Assembly: GCF_008704495.1 (NCBI RefSeq)
Contig: NZ_CP023699.1
Location: 5,022,001-5,086,000 of the forward strand
Length of the DNA stretch: 64,000 nt
From: Streptomyces kanamyceticus
GTDB lineage: Bacteria; Actinomycetota; Actinomycetes; Streptomycetales; Streptomycetaceae
Direction of reading: 5' to 3'
Position 1 is the first letter of the stretch, and each line of letters opens with the position of its first letter. A program made the translations under genes and the position numbers. Shown one piece after another: positions 14,444 through 22,410 of this stretch. The notes beneath the pieces were generated by a model. That model saw only the letters and a program-made list of their open reading frames with translations. It was not told where the DNA came from and searched no databases.

Positions 14444-14498
14444 ATCTTTGTCAGCCTGATAGTCAGCCACACCAGTGCGGTACGGAAGGACGGTCCCC

Positions 14499-15215
14499 GT
14501 GACGGAGGCAGCGGAGCTCCCCCCGGCGCCCGAGGAGGCGCGCACGGTATTCGGCGATCGCTACGCGGACGCGGTCCGGTACGCGGAGCTGCTGGCCGAT
14601 GCCGGAGTGCAGCGCGGCCTGATCGGTCCTCGCGAAGTGCCCCGGCTGTGGGAGCGGCACCTGCTGAACTGCGCGGTGCTGTCCGAGGTCGTGCCCGAGG
14701 GCGTCACGGTCTGCGATGTCGGCTCCGGCGCCGGACTGCCCGGAATCCCGCTCGCCCTCGTCCGCCCCGATCTGAAGATCACGCTCCTCGAACCCCTGCT
14801 GCGGCGCACGAACTTCCTCACCGAAGTCGTCGAGCTGCTCGGCCTCGATCACGTGACGGTCGTGCGCGGCCGTGCCGAAGAGGTCCTGGGGAAGCTGCCG
14901 CCCGTCCACGTGGTGACCGCGCGAGCGGTCGCACCGCTGGACCGCCTGGCGGCCTGGGGCGTTCCCCTGCTCCGTCCGTACGGAGAGATGCTTCTCCTCA
15001 AGGGCGACACCGCCGAGGAAGAGGTCAAGGCGGCAGGGGCCGCTTTGAGCAAGCTCGGTGCGGTGGACACCTCGGTCCTGCACGTCGGCGAGGGCGTGGT
15101 CGACCCGCTGTCCACGGTCGTACGGGTCGAGGTCGGTGAGAGCCCCGGTGGTGTGCGCTTCGCGGCGAAGCGGGCCAAGGCCGCCCGCGCGGGACGGGCC
15201 CGCCGCCGTCGCTGA
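14499..15215 (+). CDS. rsmG: 16S rRNA (guanine-N7) methyltransferase RsmG (GidB)
   Basis: SAM-dependent methyltransferase that makes m7G in the 530 loop of 16S rRNA; loss gives low-level streptomycin resistance. 238 residues from the GTG at 14499, chosen over an upstream ATG because GGAAGGA lies 8 bases before it. The SAM-binding motif is CDVGSGAGLPGIPLAL. The substrate region LWERHLLNC precedes it, and ARAVAPLDRLAAW is the later family motif. The C terminus is basic (RAKAARAGRARRRR). Confidence 0.95.
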   Translation: MTEAAELPPAPEEARTVFGDRYADAVRYAELLADAGVQRGLIGPREVPRLWERHLLNCAVLSEVVPEGVTVCDVGSGAGLPGIPLALVRPDLKITLLEPLLRRTNFLTEVVELLGLDHVTVVRGRAEEVLGKLPPVHVVTARAVAPLDRLAAWGVPLLRPYGEMLLLKGDTAEEEVKAAGAALSKLGAVDTSVLHVGEGVVDPLSTVVRVEVGESPGGVRFAAKRAKAARAGRARRRR

Positions 15216-15235
15216 TGGCGTTGCGAGGAAGAACA

Positions 15236-15268
15236 AGAGGCGCTCTCCACTCAGTGGAGAGCGCCTCT
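15236..15268. terminator. Bidirectional terminator between rsmG and a convergent gene
   Basis: Perfect 15-base-pair hairpin (left arm AGAGGCGCTCTCCAC) with a three-base loop, placed between the rsmG stop and the stop of the convergent small gene. Confidence 0.85.
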
Positions 15269-15287
15269 GTCGTTCACCGGGGACCGG

Positions 15288-15626
15288 TCACGCGGACTTG
15301 GTGAAGCAGACGTCCGGACGAGCGGAGATGGAACGGCAGACCTTCTTGATGGTGACGGTGCCACCGTCACCGCTGTACGTGGTCTTGCCCTTCCCCTTCT
15401 TGTTCCACAGGGTGAAGAGCCTGTCGCCGTGGCCCTTGCGCGTGTACTTGACGTACACCTCGTTGTCGTCGTCGGCGAGGTCCTTCACCGCGGCGACACC
15501 GTGGTCGGCGTTGGTGCGGTAGCCGTGTCCCCAGATCACCTTGATGTCCTGGTAGGCAAAGGCCGGCGTGGCGACCGTGGACAGCATGCCCATCCCCGTT
15601 GAGCTCGTGGATTTTAACAGGGGCAA
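15288..15626 (-). CDS. Small secreted protein of unknown function, N terminus uncertain
   Basis: Not recognised. The mature part is about 88 residues, beginning YQDIKVIWGHGYRTNADHG after a signal-peptidase-like site (TVATPAFA). It is basic, has two cysteines (VCRSI, DVCFT) that could form a disulfide, and is rich in Lys, Gly and Asp. The pre-region is odd: no ATG start gives a normal signal peptide. The frame opens with TTG at 15626 (MPLLKSTSSTGMGML), which has only a weak hydrophobic core, while ATGs at 15636-15639 lie in another frame. The gene may be 5'-eroded or use an unusual start. The local DNA is AT-richer than its surroundings. Confidence 0.55.
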   Translation of the reverse strand: MPLLKSTSSTGMGMLSTVATPAFAYQDIKVIWGHGYRTNADHGVAAVKDLADDDNEVYVKYTRKGHGDRLFTLWNKKGKGKTTYSGDGGTVTIKKVCRSISARPDVCFTKSA

Positions 15627-15734
15627 TTTGACACATCATCAGTGTGAACTTGACGTACGTCGGTGTTTGATCTGGTTACGGAAATGCCTCTAATCGGAGT
15701 GTTGCGGACAAAAAGGTCTAGCTATTGGCATCGT

Positions 15735-15748
15735 GTTTCACGTGAAAC
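15735..15748. promoter_or_regulatory. parS site upstream of parA
   Basis: Exact GTTTCACGTGAAAC, the ParB-binding centromere sequence, 156 bases before the chosen parA start. Confidence 0.95.
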
Positions 15749-15840
15749 GTCGCTCACTGCTGCATGGCATCATCAGTCGCGGCCGCGCTGCGGAACCTCG
15801 CGACCGTCGGCCACTCGGTTCCCTCGATAAGGGGACGGAG

Positions 15841-15867
15841 TTGTCCACAGAGGTGGATTCGTCCACA
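15841..15867 (+). promoter_or_regulatory. Pair of DnaA boxes upstream of parA
   Basis: Exact TTGTCCACA at 15841-15849 and TCGTCCACA at 15859-15867, same orientation, 18 bases apart. They lie 37-63 bases before the parA ATG at 15904. Confidence 0.7.
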
Positions 15868-15903
15868 GAAGACCGGGCCTCGCTGGTTCACGACCCCGAA
15901 AGC

Positions 15904-16980
15904 ATGGGAGGCTCTGTTCATTGCGAGCCTGATGTCGAGGAGAGTGAATCCTTGCGGTCCGACGCCAACATCGCGGGACCGATGACCGATCCGGTCCCCG
16001 GTCCCCGTACCGAGTCGGCGGGGGAGGATGTTTCACGTGAAACACCGACCCCGATGGACGACACACCCATCGGTCGTGCTGCCCAACTGGCGGTGGAAGC
16101 ACTGGGTCGTGCGGGCGAAGGCCTGCCGCGCCCCGAGCAGACGCGCGTCATGGTGGTCGCCAACCAGAAGGGCGGAGTGGGCAAGACGACGACGACCGTC
16201 AATCTCGCCGCTTCGCTCGCTCTGCACGGCGCACGCGTCCTGGTGATCGACCTCGACCCGCAGGGCAACGCCTCCACGGCTCTCGGTATCGACCACCACG
16301 CCGATGTGCCGTCCATCTACGACGTCTTGGTCGAGAGCAAGCCGCTCTCCGAGGTTGTTCAGCCGGTGCCCGATGTCGAGGGACTCTTCTGTGCCCCCGC
16401 CACCATCGATCTCGCCGGTGCGGAGATCGAGCTGGTGTCGCTGGTGGCCCGTGAGAGCCGCCTGCAGCGGGCGATCCAGGCGTACGAGCAGCCGTTGGAC
16501 TACATCCTCATCGACTGCCCGCCGTCGTTGGGTCTGCTGACGGTCAACGCCCTGGTTGCCGGTGCGGAGGTGCTGATCCCCATCCAGTGCGAGTACTACG
16601 CACTGGAGGGCCTCGGCCAGCTCCTGCGCAACGTCGACCTGGTGCGGGGCCACCTCAACCCCAACCTGCACGTGTCGACGATCCTGCTCACCATGTACGA
16701 CGGCAGGACCCGACTCGCCTCCCAAGTGGCGGACGAGGTCCGCAATCACTTCGGTGACGAGGTTCTGCGGACGAGCATCCCGCGGTCGGTACGAATCTCC
16801 GAAGCGCCGAGCTACGGACAGACGGTGCTCACCTACGATCCGGGATCGAGTGGCGCCCTGTCCTACTTCGAGGCGGCGCGAGAGATCGCGCTGCGCGGAG
16901 TGGGCGTGCGGTACGACGTCCAACACGCCCACGCGGGCGCTCAGAACGACCAGCAGAGCATGACGGAGGGGATGCAGTGA
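15904..16980 (+). CDS. parA: Chromosome partitioning ATPase ParA
   Basis: Walker-type ATPase that forms dynamic assemblies and, with ParB, positions and segregates origins into aerial-hypha spores, 358 residues. The deviant Walker A motif is [10 protein letters not shown], followed by [11 protein letters not shown] and [18 protein letters not shown]. The open frame runs upstream to a GTG inside a parS site. I chose ATG 15904 ([16 protein letters not shown]) because it agrees with the annotated S. coelicolor protein as I remember it. ATG 16054 ([11 protein letters not shown]) is an alternative. A parS site at 16030-16043 lies inside the gene and encodes VSRET. The stop overlaps the parB GTG. 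Confidence 0.93.
   Translation: MGGSVHCEPDVEESESLRSDANIAGPMTDPVPGPRTESAGEDVSRETPTPMDDTPIGRAAQLAVEALGRAGEGLPRPEQTRVMVVANQKGGVGKTTTTVNLAASLALHGARVLVIDLDPQGNASTALGIDHHADVPSIYDVLVESKPLSEVVQPVPDVEGLFCAPATIDLAGAEIELVSLVARESRLQRAIQAYEQPLDYILIDCPPSLGLLTVNALVAGAEVLIPIQCEYYALEGLGQLLRNVDLVRGHLNPNLHVSTILLTMYDGRTRLASQVADEVRNHFGDEVLRTSIPRSVRISEAPSYGQTVLTYDPGSSGALSYFEAAREIALRGVGVRYDVQHAHAGAQNDQQSMTEGMQ
16030..16043. promoter_or_regulatory. parS site inside parA
   Basis: Exact GTTTCACGTGAAAC within the 5' part of parA, read in frame as V-S-R-E-T. Confidence 0.93.
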
Positions 16981-18074
16981 GCGAGCGACGCAGAGGCCTG
17001 GGGCGAGGCCTCGGAGCCCTGATTCCTGCAGCCCCGACGGAGAAGCAGCCCTCCCAGTCCGTGGGCGCCTCGACCTCTCCCTCGGCGGTGCCGGTGCTGA
17101 CCGCCGAGCGAGGTGTGGCGGCCGCGAAGGTGGCGGCCCTCCCGCAGAGCGCCGTTTCACATGAAACGGTGGAGCCGGTGCGTGAACCGGCCCAGGCGTC
17201 GGAGAACCAGCCCGTGGCGGGTGCGTACTTCGCGGAGCTGCCACTGGACTCCATCAAGCCCAACCCGCGGCAGCCGCGTGAGGTGTTCGACGAGGACGCC
17301 CTCGCCGAGCTGGTGACCTCCATCAAGGAAGTCGGCCTTCTCCAGCCGGTCGTCGTACGGCAGTTGGGCCCGGCGCGCTACGAGCTCATCATGGGCGAGC
17401 GGCGCTGGCGGGCCTGCCGCGAGGCGGGCCTGGAGCGCATCCCGGCGATCGTGCGGGCCACGGACGACGAGAAGCTCCTCCTGGACGCGCTGCTGGAGAA
17501 CCTGCACCGCGCCCAGCTGAACCCGCTGGAAGAGGCCGCCGCCTACGACCAGCTGCTCAAGGACTTCAACTGCACGCACGACCAGCTGGCGGACCGGATC
17601 GGCCGATCCCGCCCGCAGGTCTCCAACACGCTGCGTCTGCTGAAGCTCTCTCCCGCCGTGCAGCGTCGGGTGGCCGCTGGAGTGCTCTCCGCGGGGCACG
17701 CCCGCGCTCTGCTCTCCGTCGACGACTCGGAGGAGCAGGACCGGCTCGCCCACCGGATCGTGGCCGAGGGCCTCTCGGTGCGCGCTGTGGAGGAGATCGT
17801 GACCCTCATGGGGTCGCGTCCGCAGAGCGCTCCGAAGGCCAAGGGACCGCGCGCGGGCACCCGCCTCTCGCCCGCTCTCAGCACCCTGGCGACCCGGCTC
17901 TCGGACCGGTTCGAAACTCGGGTGAGGGTCGACCTGGGCCAGAAGAAGGGCAAGATCGTCGTCGACTTCGCCTCTCTCGAGGACCTGGAGCGCATCCTCA
18001 GCACGCTCGCTCCGGGCGAGGGACCGGTCCTTCAGAACGGCTCCGCGGAGGACTCCGAGGAGGAGGCCTCCTAG
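16977..18074 (+). CDS. parB: Chromosome partitioning protein ParB
   Basis: CTP-dependent parS-binding clamp that spreads over origin DNA, 365 residues. The N-terminal [13 protein letters not shown] is the ParA-interacting segment. A Pro/Ser-rich linker follows to about residue 80. The N-domain has the conserved box [22 protein letters not shown] (CTP/spreading, GERR). The helix-turn-helix is [20 protein letters not shown]. The C-terminal dimerisation domain ends [13 protein letters not shown]. The GTG start overlaps the parA stop by four bases. A one-mismatch parS (17154-17167) lies inside the linker. Confidence 0.97.
   Translation: MSERRRGLGRGLGALIPAAPTEKQPSQSVGASTSPSAVPVLTAERGVAAAKVAALPQSAVSHETVEPVREPAQASENQPVAGAYFAELPLDSIKPNPRQPREVFDEDALAELVTSIKEVGLLQPVVVRQLGPARYELIMGERRWRACREAGLERIPAIVRATDDEKLLLDALLENLHRAQLNPLEEAAAYDQLLKDFNCTHDQLADRIGRSRPQVSNTLRLLKLSPAVQRRVAAGVLSAGHARALLSVDDSEEQDRLAHRIVAEGLSVRAVEEIVTLMGSRPQSAPKAKGPRAGTRLSPALSTLATRLSDRFETRVRVDLGQKKGKIVVDFASLEDLERILSTLAPGEGPVLQNGSAEDSEEEAS
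17154..17167. promoter_or_regulatory. Near-consensus parS inside parB
   Basis: GTTTCACATGAAAC, one change from consensus, in the linker-coding part of parB, where it encodes V-S-H-E-T. Confidence 0.8.
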
Positions 18075-18111
18075 GACGGCAGGGGCCTGGTCCCCAGCTA
18101 TCCGCACCGCG

Positions 18112-18154
18112 AGAGCGGGCCGTGTCCGGTGTGTACCGGAACACCGCCCGCTCT
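18112..18154 (+). terminator. Terminator of parAB
   Basis: Long hairpin with outer arms AGAGCGGGC and GCCCGCTCT and an inner stem (GTGTCCGG / CCGGAACAC), followed by TTGCTTTCTT. It lies 37 bases after the parB stop. Confidence 0.85.
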
Positions 18155-18180
18155 TTGCTTTCTTGCGGTATCGACACAAT

Positions 18181-18200
18181 CGCATCGTGGATACGATGCG
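18181..18200. promoter_or_regulatory. Perfect inverted repeat, candidate operator
   Basis: Arms CGCATCGT and ACGATGCG around GGAT, located in the upstream region of the small membrane ORF and GNAT gene. No T-tract follows, so an operator is more likely than a terminator. The cognate regulator is unknown. Confidence 0.5.
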
Positions 18201-18251
18201 TTCGGGTATGGCGCATCCACCTGACGGCACCTCATTGGGGAGGCGGGGGCC

Positions 18252-18509
18252 ATGCGAACGATGAGCCGCACCGGACTGATGGCCGCGGGCCTCGGGCTGG
18301 GAGCGGTCGGCGGTTTCGTCGGCAGCCTGCTCAAGGAGCGCAGCGCTCTGACAGCCGCCCGCAGCGTGGCGGGCGACGGAAGTGAGGAACTGCCTTCATG
18401 GGGCGTCGGCTCGTACCGCTCACGCTGGACAATCTCCCGGACCTCCCCAACCGTTGCCGCGCGTGCGTCTTCTGGGAGCTTGACCCGGTCAGCGGCCAAG
18501 CCGCGGTAA
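18252..18509 (+). CDS. Possible small membrane protein overlapping the GNAT start
   Basis: Not recognised. An 85-codon frame with GGGGAGGCGG upstream of its ATG. The first 48 codons have strongly GC-biased third positions and encode one hydrophobic segment (LMAAGLGLGAVGGFVGSLL), consistent with real coding. The last 37 codons overlap the GNAT gene in another frame and look like its shadow. It may be a genuine small anchor protein translationally coupled to the GNAT, or the open 5' region may be fortuitous. Confidence 0.45.
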   Translation: MRTMSRTGLMAAGLGLGAVGGFVGSLLKERSALTAARSVAGDGSEELPSWGVGSYRSRWTISRTSPTVAARASSGSLTRSAAKPR

Positions 18510-19015
18510 AGGCCGGTACGCCGGAGCTGGAGAAGGAGGCGTGGATCTCCGCCGTCCTGCTGGAGTGGGGATCCTGCGGCCGGGTCGTCTACGTCGACGA
18601 CGTGCCGGTGGGCTTCGTGCTCTACGCGCCACCGGCCTATGTCCCGCGCGCCACCGCCTTCCCCACGAGCCCTGTGTCGCCGGACGCCGTCCAGCTCATC
18701 ACCGGGTGGATCATGCCTGGCTATCAGGGCCAGGGACTCGGACGCGTCATCGTGCAGACCGTGGCGAAGGACCTGCTGCGTCGAGGGGTCAAGGCGATCG
18801 AGGCGTTCGGGGACGCACGGTGGGAGAAGCCGGCGTGTGTGCTGCCCGCGGAGCATCTCCTGGCCGTGGGGTTCAAGACGGTCCGCCCGCACCCGGCCTA
18901 TCCCCGGTTGAGGCTTGAGCTGCGTACGACGATCTCCTGGAAGGAAGACGTCGAGCTGGCGCTCGACCGACTCCTTGGCGCGGTGCAGAAGGAACCCGCA
19001 CTGCGTCCGCTGTGA
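18398..19015 (+). CDS. GNAT-family N-acetyltransferase next to parB
   Basis: 205 residues, GNAT fold. The acetyl-CoA site is in the segment GWIMPGYQGQGLGRVIVQTVAKDLLRRG (Q-x-x-G-x-G/A pattern at about residues 108-120). CRACVFWELDP near the N terminus is a cysteine-containing segment. The substrate is unknown. AGGAA lies about 10 bases before the ATG. Conserved in position between parB and trxA in Streptomyces, so it is probably core rather than acquired. Confidence 0.85.
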   Translation: MGRRLVPLTLDNLPDLPNRCRACVFWELDPVSGQAAVKAGTPELEKEAWISAVLLEWGSCGRVVYVDDVPVGFVLYAPPAYVPRATAFPTSPVSPDAVQLITGWIMPGYQGQGLGRVIVQTVAKDLLRRGVKAIEAFGDARWEKPACVLPAEHLLAVGFKTVRPHPAYPRLRLELRTTISWKEDVELALDRLLGAVQKEPALRPL

Positions 19016-19027
19016 CTCCGGAACGGC

Positions 19028-19061
19028 GAATGGACCAGCCCCCGCGGGGACTGGTCCATTC
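19028..19061. terminator. Bidirectional terminator between GNAT and trxA
   Basis: Hairpin with arms GAATGGACCAG and CTGGTCCATTC plus an inner CCCC/GGGG stem. Convergent genes end on both sides. A parS starts three bases to its right. Confidence 0.8.
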
Positions 19062-19063
19062 GT

Positions 19064-19077
19064 GTTTCACGTGAAAC
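19064..19077. promoter_or_regulatory. parS site between GNAT and trxA
   Basis: Exact GTTTCACGTGAAAC in the intergenic space, directly beside a terminator hairpin. Confidence 0.95.
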
Positions 19078-19088
19078 ATCGCCATCGA

Positions 19089-19421
19089 CTACTCGGCGAT
19101 GAAGTCCTCCAGGTCGCGGACGATCGCGGCCTTCGGCTTGGCACCGACGATGGTCTTGGCGACCTCGCCACCCTGGTACACGTTCAGGGTCGGGATCGAC
19201 ATGACGCCGTACTTGGCAGCCGTGCCCGGGTTCTCGTCGATGTTGAGCTTGACGATCTCGATCTTGTCGCCGTACTCGGCGGCGATCGCCTCGAGCGACG
19301 GCGCGATCTGGCGGCACGGTCCGCACCAGGCGGCCCAGAAGTCCACCAGGACGGGCTTGTCGTTCTTGAGGACGTCCTCGTCGAAGGAAGCGTCGGTCAC
19401 GTTCTTCAGGGTGCCGGCCAC
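19089..19421 (-). CDS. trxA: Thioredoxin
   Basis: Small dithiol oxidoreductase, 110 residues, full length. The active site is FWAAWCGPCRQIAPSLE (WCGPC, residues 32-36). The conserved cis-proline lies in MSIPTLNVYQGGE. GTG start with AAGGAG upstream. It lies 39 bases downstream of trxB on the same strand, so the two form a reductase/thioredoxin pair at the end of the sigM-side gene run. Confidence 0.97.
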   Translation of the reverse strand: MAGTLKNVTDASFDEDVLKNDKPVLVDFWAAWCGPCRQIAPSLEAIAAEYGDKIEIVKLNIDENPGTAAKYGVMSIPTLNVYQGGEVAKTIVGAKPKAAIVRDLEDFIAE

Positions 19422-19460
19422 GGCAGTCTCCTTAGCTTGGTGCGGTGGGGAAGAGGGGGG

Positions 19461-20420
19461 TCAGACGGTGGCGGCCGCGGTCTCGCTGTCGGCGAGAGCG
19501 GCGAGGAAGCGCTCGGCGTCGAGAGCGGCGGAGCAGCCGGTGCCGGCCGCCGTGATCGCCTGACGGTAGGTGTGGTCGACGACGTCACCGGCACCGAAGA
19601 CGCCGGTCAGGTTCGTCCGGGTCGAGGGCGCCTCGACCTTCAGGTAGCCCTCGTCGTCCAGCTCGAGCTGTCCCTTGAAGAGCTCCGTGCGCGGGTCGTG
19701 GCCGATCGCGATGAACAGGCCGGTCACCGGCAGCTCGGACGTCTCGCCCGTCTTCAGGTTGCGCAGGGTCAGCCCGGAGAGCTTCTGGTCGCCCTTGACC
19801 TCGGCGACCTCGTTGTCCCAGATGAACTTGATCTTCGGGTCGGCGAAGGCGCGGTCCTGCATCGCCTTGGAGGCGCGCAGGCTGTCGCGGCGGTGCACGA
19901 TCGTCACGGACTTGGCGAAGCGCGAGAGGAAGGTGGCCTCCTCCATCGCGGTGTCGCCGCCGCCGATCACGGCGATGTCCTGGTCCTTGAAGAAGAAGCC
20001 GTCGCAGGTGGCGCACCAGGAGACACCGCGTCCGGAGAGGGCGTCCTCGTTCGGCAGACCGAGCTTGCGGTGCTGGGAGCCGGTCGTGACGATGACGGCC
20101 TTCGCGCGGTGCACGGTGCCCGCGGTGTCCGTCACGGTCTTGATCTCGCCGCTCAGGTCGACGGCGACGACGTCGTCGGGCACGAGCTCGGCACCGAAGC
20201 GCTCGGCCTGGGCGCGCATGTTGTCCATGAGGTCAGGGCCCATGACGCCGTCCTGGAAGCCCGGGAAGTTCTCCACCTCGGTGGTGTTCATCAGCGCACC
20301 GCCCGCGGTGACGGCGCCCTCGAACACCAGCGGCTTCAGCGACGCGCGCGCGGTGTAGAGCGCCGCCGTGTAGCCGGCGGGCCCGGAGCCGATGATGATC
20401 ACGTTACGGACGTCGGTCAC
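19461..20420 (-). CDS. trxB: Thioredoxin reductase (NADPH)
   Basis: FAD-dependent enzyme that reduces TrxA with NADPH, 319 residues. The FAD-binding motif [16 protein letters not shown] lies near the N terminus. The redox-active disulfide is CATC in [12 protein letters not shown]. The NADPH-binding motif is [13 protein letters not shown], and [19 protein letters not shown] is the C-terminal FAD motif. The GTG at 20420 ([11 protein letters not shown]) has GAGGAA upstream; a longer frame has no support. Confidence 0.96.
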   Translation of the reverse strand: MTDVRNVIIIGSGPAGYTAALYTARASLKPLVFEGAVTAGGALMNTTEVENFPGFQDGVMGPDLMDNMRAQAERFGAELVPDDVVAVDLSGEIKTVTDTAGTVHRAKAVIVTTGSQHRKLGLPNEDALSGRGVSWCATCDGFFFKDQDIAVIGGGDTAMEEATFLSRFAKSVTIVHRRDSLRASKAMQDRAFADPKIKFIWDNEVAEVKGDQKLSGLTLRNLKTGETSELPVTGLFIAIGHDPRTELFKGQLELDDEGYLKVEAPSTRTNLTGVFGAGDVVDHTYRQAITAAGTGCSAALDAERFLAALADSETAAATV

Positions 20421-20648
20421 GGCTTGATTCCTCGTCTCTGGGGACTGCTGCGTAGTGCTGGCGGGTGTCCGTATCAGGACTCTCACCCCACCCAACGGAT
20501 CCTACGGGGCATGCATTCCCCGACGTGTCCGAGCGCACGGAAGCGTGTCAGAACGGGAGGGTGCCGTGCACCACAAGGCTCCTGGCAGCAGCACGACGGA
20601 CCCGTGATCGGACCCGTGAATCGGCCCGGGGAAATCGCCGCGCGAGAT

Positions 20649-21638
20649 TCAGCCCTGAGGGTAGGTGCGCTCCGTCAGAACCTTGCCCTTGGACGGCGAG
20701 GACTTGCCCACGCAGGCGGCGTCGACGACGTACGCGGACACCTTGGTGGCGTCCGAGGGATGGGGCATCACGACGAGGTAGGCCTTCTTGCCCTCATAGG
20801 TGCCTTCCTCGGCCGCGAGCGGTGTGCCGTCGCCGATGCCGCGCTGAATGCACGTCGGAACGTCGACGGTGTTCGCGCTGAGCGGCGACTTCGACTCGGA
20901 GGACTCCGGACTGGAGCGGGTGTTGAAGGAGGGCTTGGACCCGTCGGTCTTCCCGGGGCTCTTGACGGAGTTCTTGGCGAGGAGCTCGGTGACCTTGCCC
21001 TTGAGCTTCTCGTCGGCGAAAGAGCTCGCCGAGTTCCGCCGCCCCGCTGTCGTACTGGTGGACCCACCGGAATCGTCGCTGAGGCTGTACACCAGCAGGG
21101 AGCCGAGTCCGATGGCGGCCGCCGTGAAGACGGCGCCGAGCACCGTGGTGCGGCGGCGTGTGCCGCGCGGGCCCCTGCCACGCCCTGGACCGGTCGCCGC
21201 ACGGGCATGTCCCGCCGGACGATCGTTGGGCGTTCGGGATGCCGATGCGGGCGATGTTTCACGTGAAACACGCGCGGTGTGCGCCGGGGCGGTGTCGGTG
21301 GAAGCCGATACGGGTTCCGGTACCGCCTCCGGTGCCGCCTCCGTCTCCGGCTCCGTTGACGCGAAGGGCGCGTCGGGCGAAGTGGAATCCAGCAGGGCTT
21401 CAGCCGCCAGGGCCGCGTCGATGCGCCCGGCGATGTCGGCGGGCATGCGGGACGGGCCCGGCAGCGTGCCGAGCATGCCGCGGATCTCCTCGAGGGAGGC
21501 GTAGACGTCGGCGCAGAGCTCGCAGCCGTCCAGGTGCCGCCGTACGTCGCTCGTACGCGACGGGGAGAGAAGGCCCTCGGTCAGGTCCGAGATCTCAGTG
21601 ACTTCCGGGTGCCCGGCCGATTCGGTCGTGGTTGTCAC
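20649..21638 (-). CDS. Zinc-binding-type membrane anti-sigma factor (partner of SigM)
   Basis: 329 residues. A cytoplasmic N-terminal ZAS-like domain carries HLDGCELC (H-x3-C-x2-C, residues 35-42), the motif that binds zinc in redox-responsive anti-sigma factors. An Ala/Pro/Glu-rich linker follows, then one membrane segment at about 165-186 (TTVLGAVFTAAAIGLGSLLVY), then an extracytoplasmic domain ending TERTYPQG that contains two cysteines (PTCIQ, AACVG). The GTG overlaps the sigM stop (GTGA), so translation is coupled. The product of sigM's neighbour is expected to hold SigM inactive (inference from family and coupling). A parS lies inside the linker region. Confidence 0.85.
   Translation of the reverse strand: MTTTTESAGHPEVTEISDLTEGLLSPSRTSDVRRHLDGCELCADVYASLEEIRGMLGTLPGPSRMPADIAGRIDAALAAEALLDSTSPDAPFASTEPETEAAPEAVPEPVSASTDTAPAHTARVSRETSPASASRTPNDRPAGHARAATGPGRGRGPRGTRRRTTVLGAVFTAAAIGLGSLLVYSLSDDSGGSTSTTAGRRNSASSFADEKLKGKVTELLAKNSVKSPGKTDGSKPSFNTRSSPESSESKSPLSANTVDVPTCIQRGIGDGTPLAAEEGTYEGKKAYLVVMPHPSDATKVSAYVVDAACVGKSSPSKGKVLTERTYPQG
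21256..21269. promoter_or_regulatory. parS site inside the anti-sigma gene
   Basis: Exact GTTTCACGTGAAAC, encoding V-S-R-E-T in the linker between the zinc domain and the membrane segment. Confidence 0.93.
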
Positions 21639-22369
21639 GCTCGCCCACCTCCGCCCTTCACAGCAGCTGAATCGCTTGGTCCCGCATCCCGTGGCCCTGC
21701 TGCCGGTGGGACGGATGTCCCCTGCGACCGGTTCCGCCCTGAGCCGGGCTTCTTGCCTTCCGTTCTCTCGCCGCCGTCCCCGTTCCGCGTGGGAGTCTCC
21801 GTCCGCAGATGAGTGAGGAGCGGCAGCAGTCTCGCTCTGCCTCGCGCGCAACGGCTCTTGACCGTGCCGGTGGGGACGTCGAGGACGCGGGCGGCCTCGG
21901 CCACCGGATAGCCCTGCATGTCGACGAGGACGAGTGCCGCGCGCTGGTCGTGGGGCAGGGTGCCCAGCGCCTCTAGGAGCTCCCGGTGCAGATCGCCGCG
22001 CTCGACGGGTGCGGCCGCCGATTCCTCGGGCTCCAGGAGCTGTTCCAGGCGCTCGGTGTCGTCGATCGGGGAGGTCTTGCGGGAGGCCGCCTTCCGTGCC
22101 CGGTCGAGGCACGCGTTCACGGTGATGCGGTGCAGCCAGGTCGTCACGGCGGACTGGCCCCGGAAGGTGTGCGCCGCGCGGTAGGCCGAGACGAGCGCGT
22201 CCTGGACCGCGTCGGCGGCCTCCTCGCGGTCGCCCAGGGTGCGCAGCGCCACGGCCCACAGCCGGTCACGATGGCGCCGCACGAGCTCGCCGAAGGCGTC
22301 CTTGTCGCCGTCCACATGGCAGGCGAGGAGGTCCTGGTCGCTCATGTCACCGTGCTCGGTGCTGTCCAC
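21635..22369 (-). CDS. sigM: ECF RNA polymerase sigma factor SigM
   Basis: Extracytoplasmic-function sigma factor, 244 residues. Region 2 spans about 20-90 (DAFGELVRRHRDRLWAVALR, DAVQDALVSAYRAAHTFRG, WLHRITVNACLDRARK). Region 4 is about 130-185 (LPHDQRAALVLVDMQGYPVAEAARVLDVPTGTVKSRCARGRARL). A 55-residue Gly/Ser/Arg-rich tail follows that most ECF factors lack. GTG start with GGAGGGG upstream. Synteny with M. tuberculosis sigM (next to trxB2/trxC and mviN) supports the name. Confidence 0.92.
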   Translation of the reverse strand: MDSTEHGDMSDQDLLACHVDGDKDAFGELVRRHRDRLWAVALRTLGDREEAADAVQDALVSAYRAAHTFRGQSAVTTWLHRITVNACLDRARKAASRKTSPIDDTERLEQLLEPEESAAAPVERGDLHRELLEALGTLPHDQRAALVLVDMQGYPVAEAARVLDVPTGTVKSRCARGRARLLPLLTHLRTETPTRNGDGGERTEGKKPGSGRNRSQGTSVPPAAGPRDAGPSDSAAVKGGGGRA

Positions 22370-22410
22370 CTGGAACCCCTCCCCCCGGCGAGCCTCGTCG
22401 AACCGGTCCG

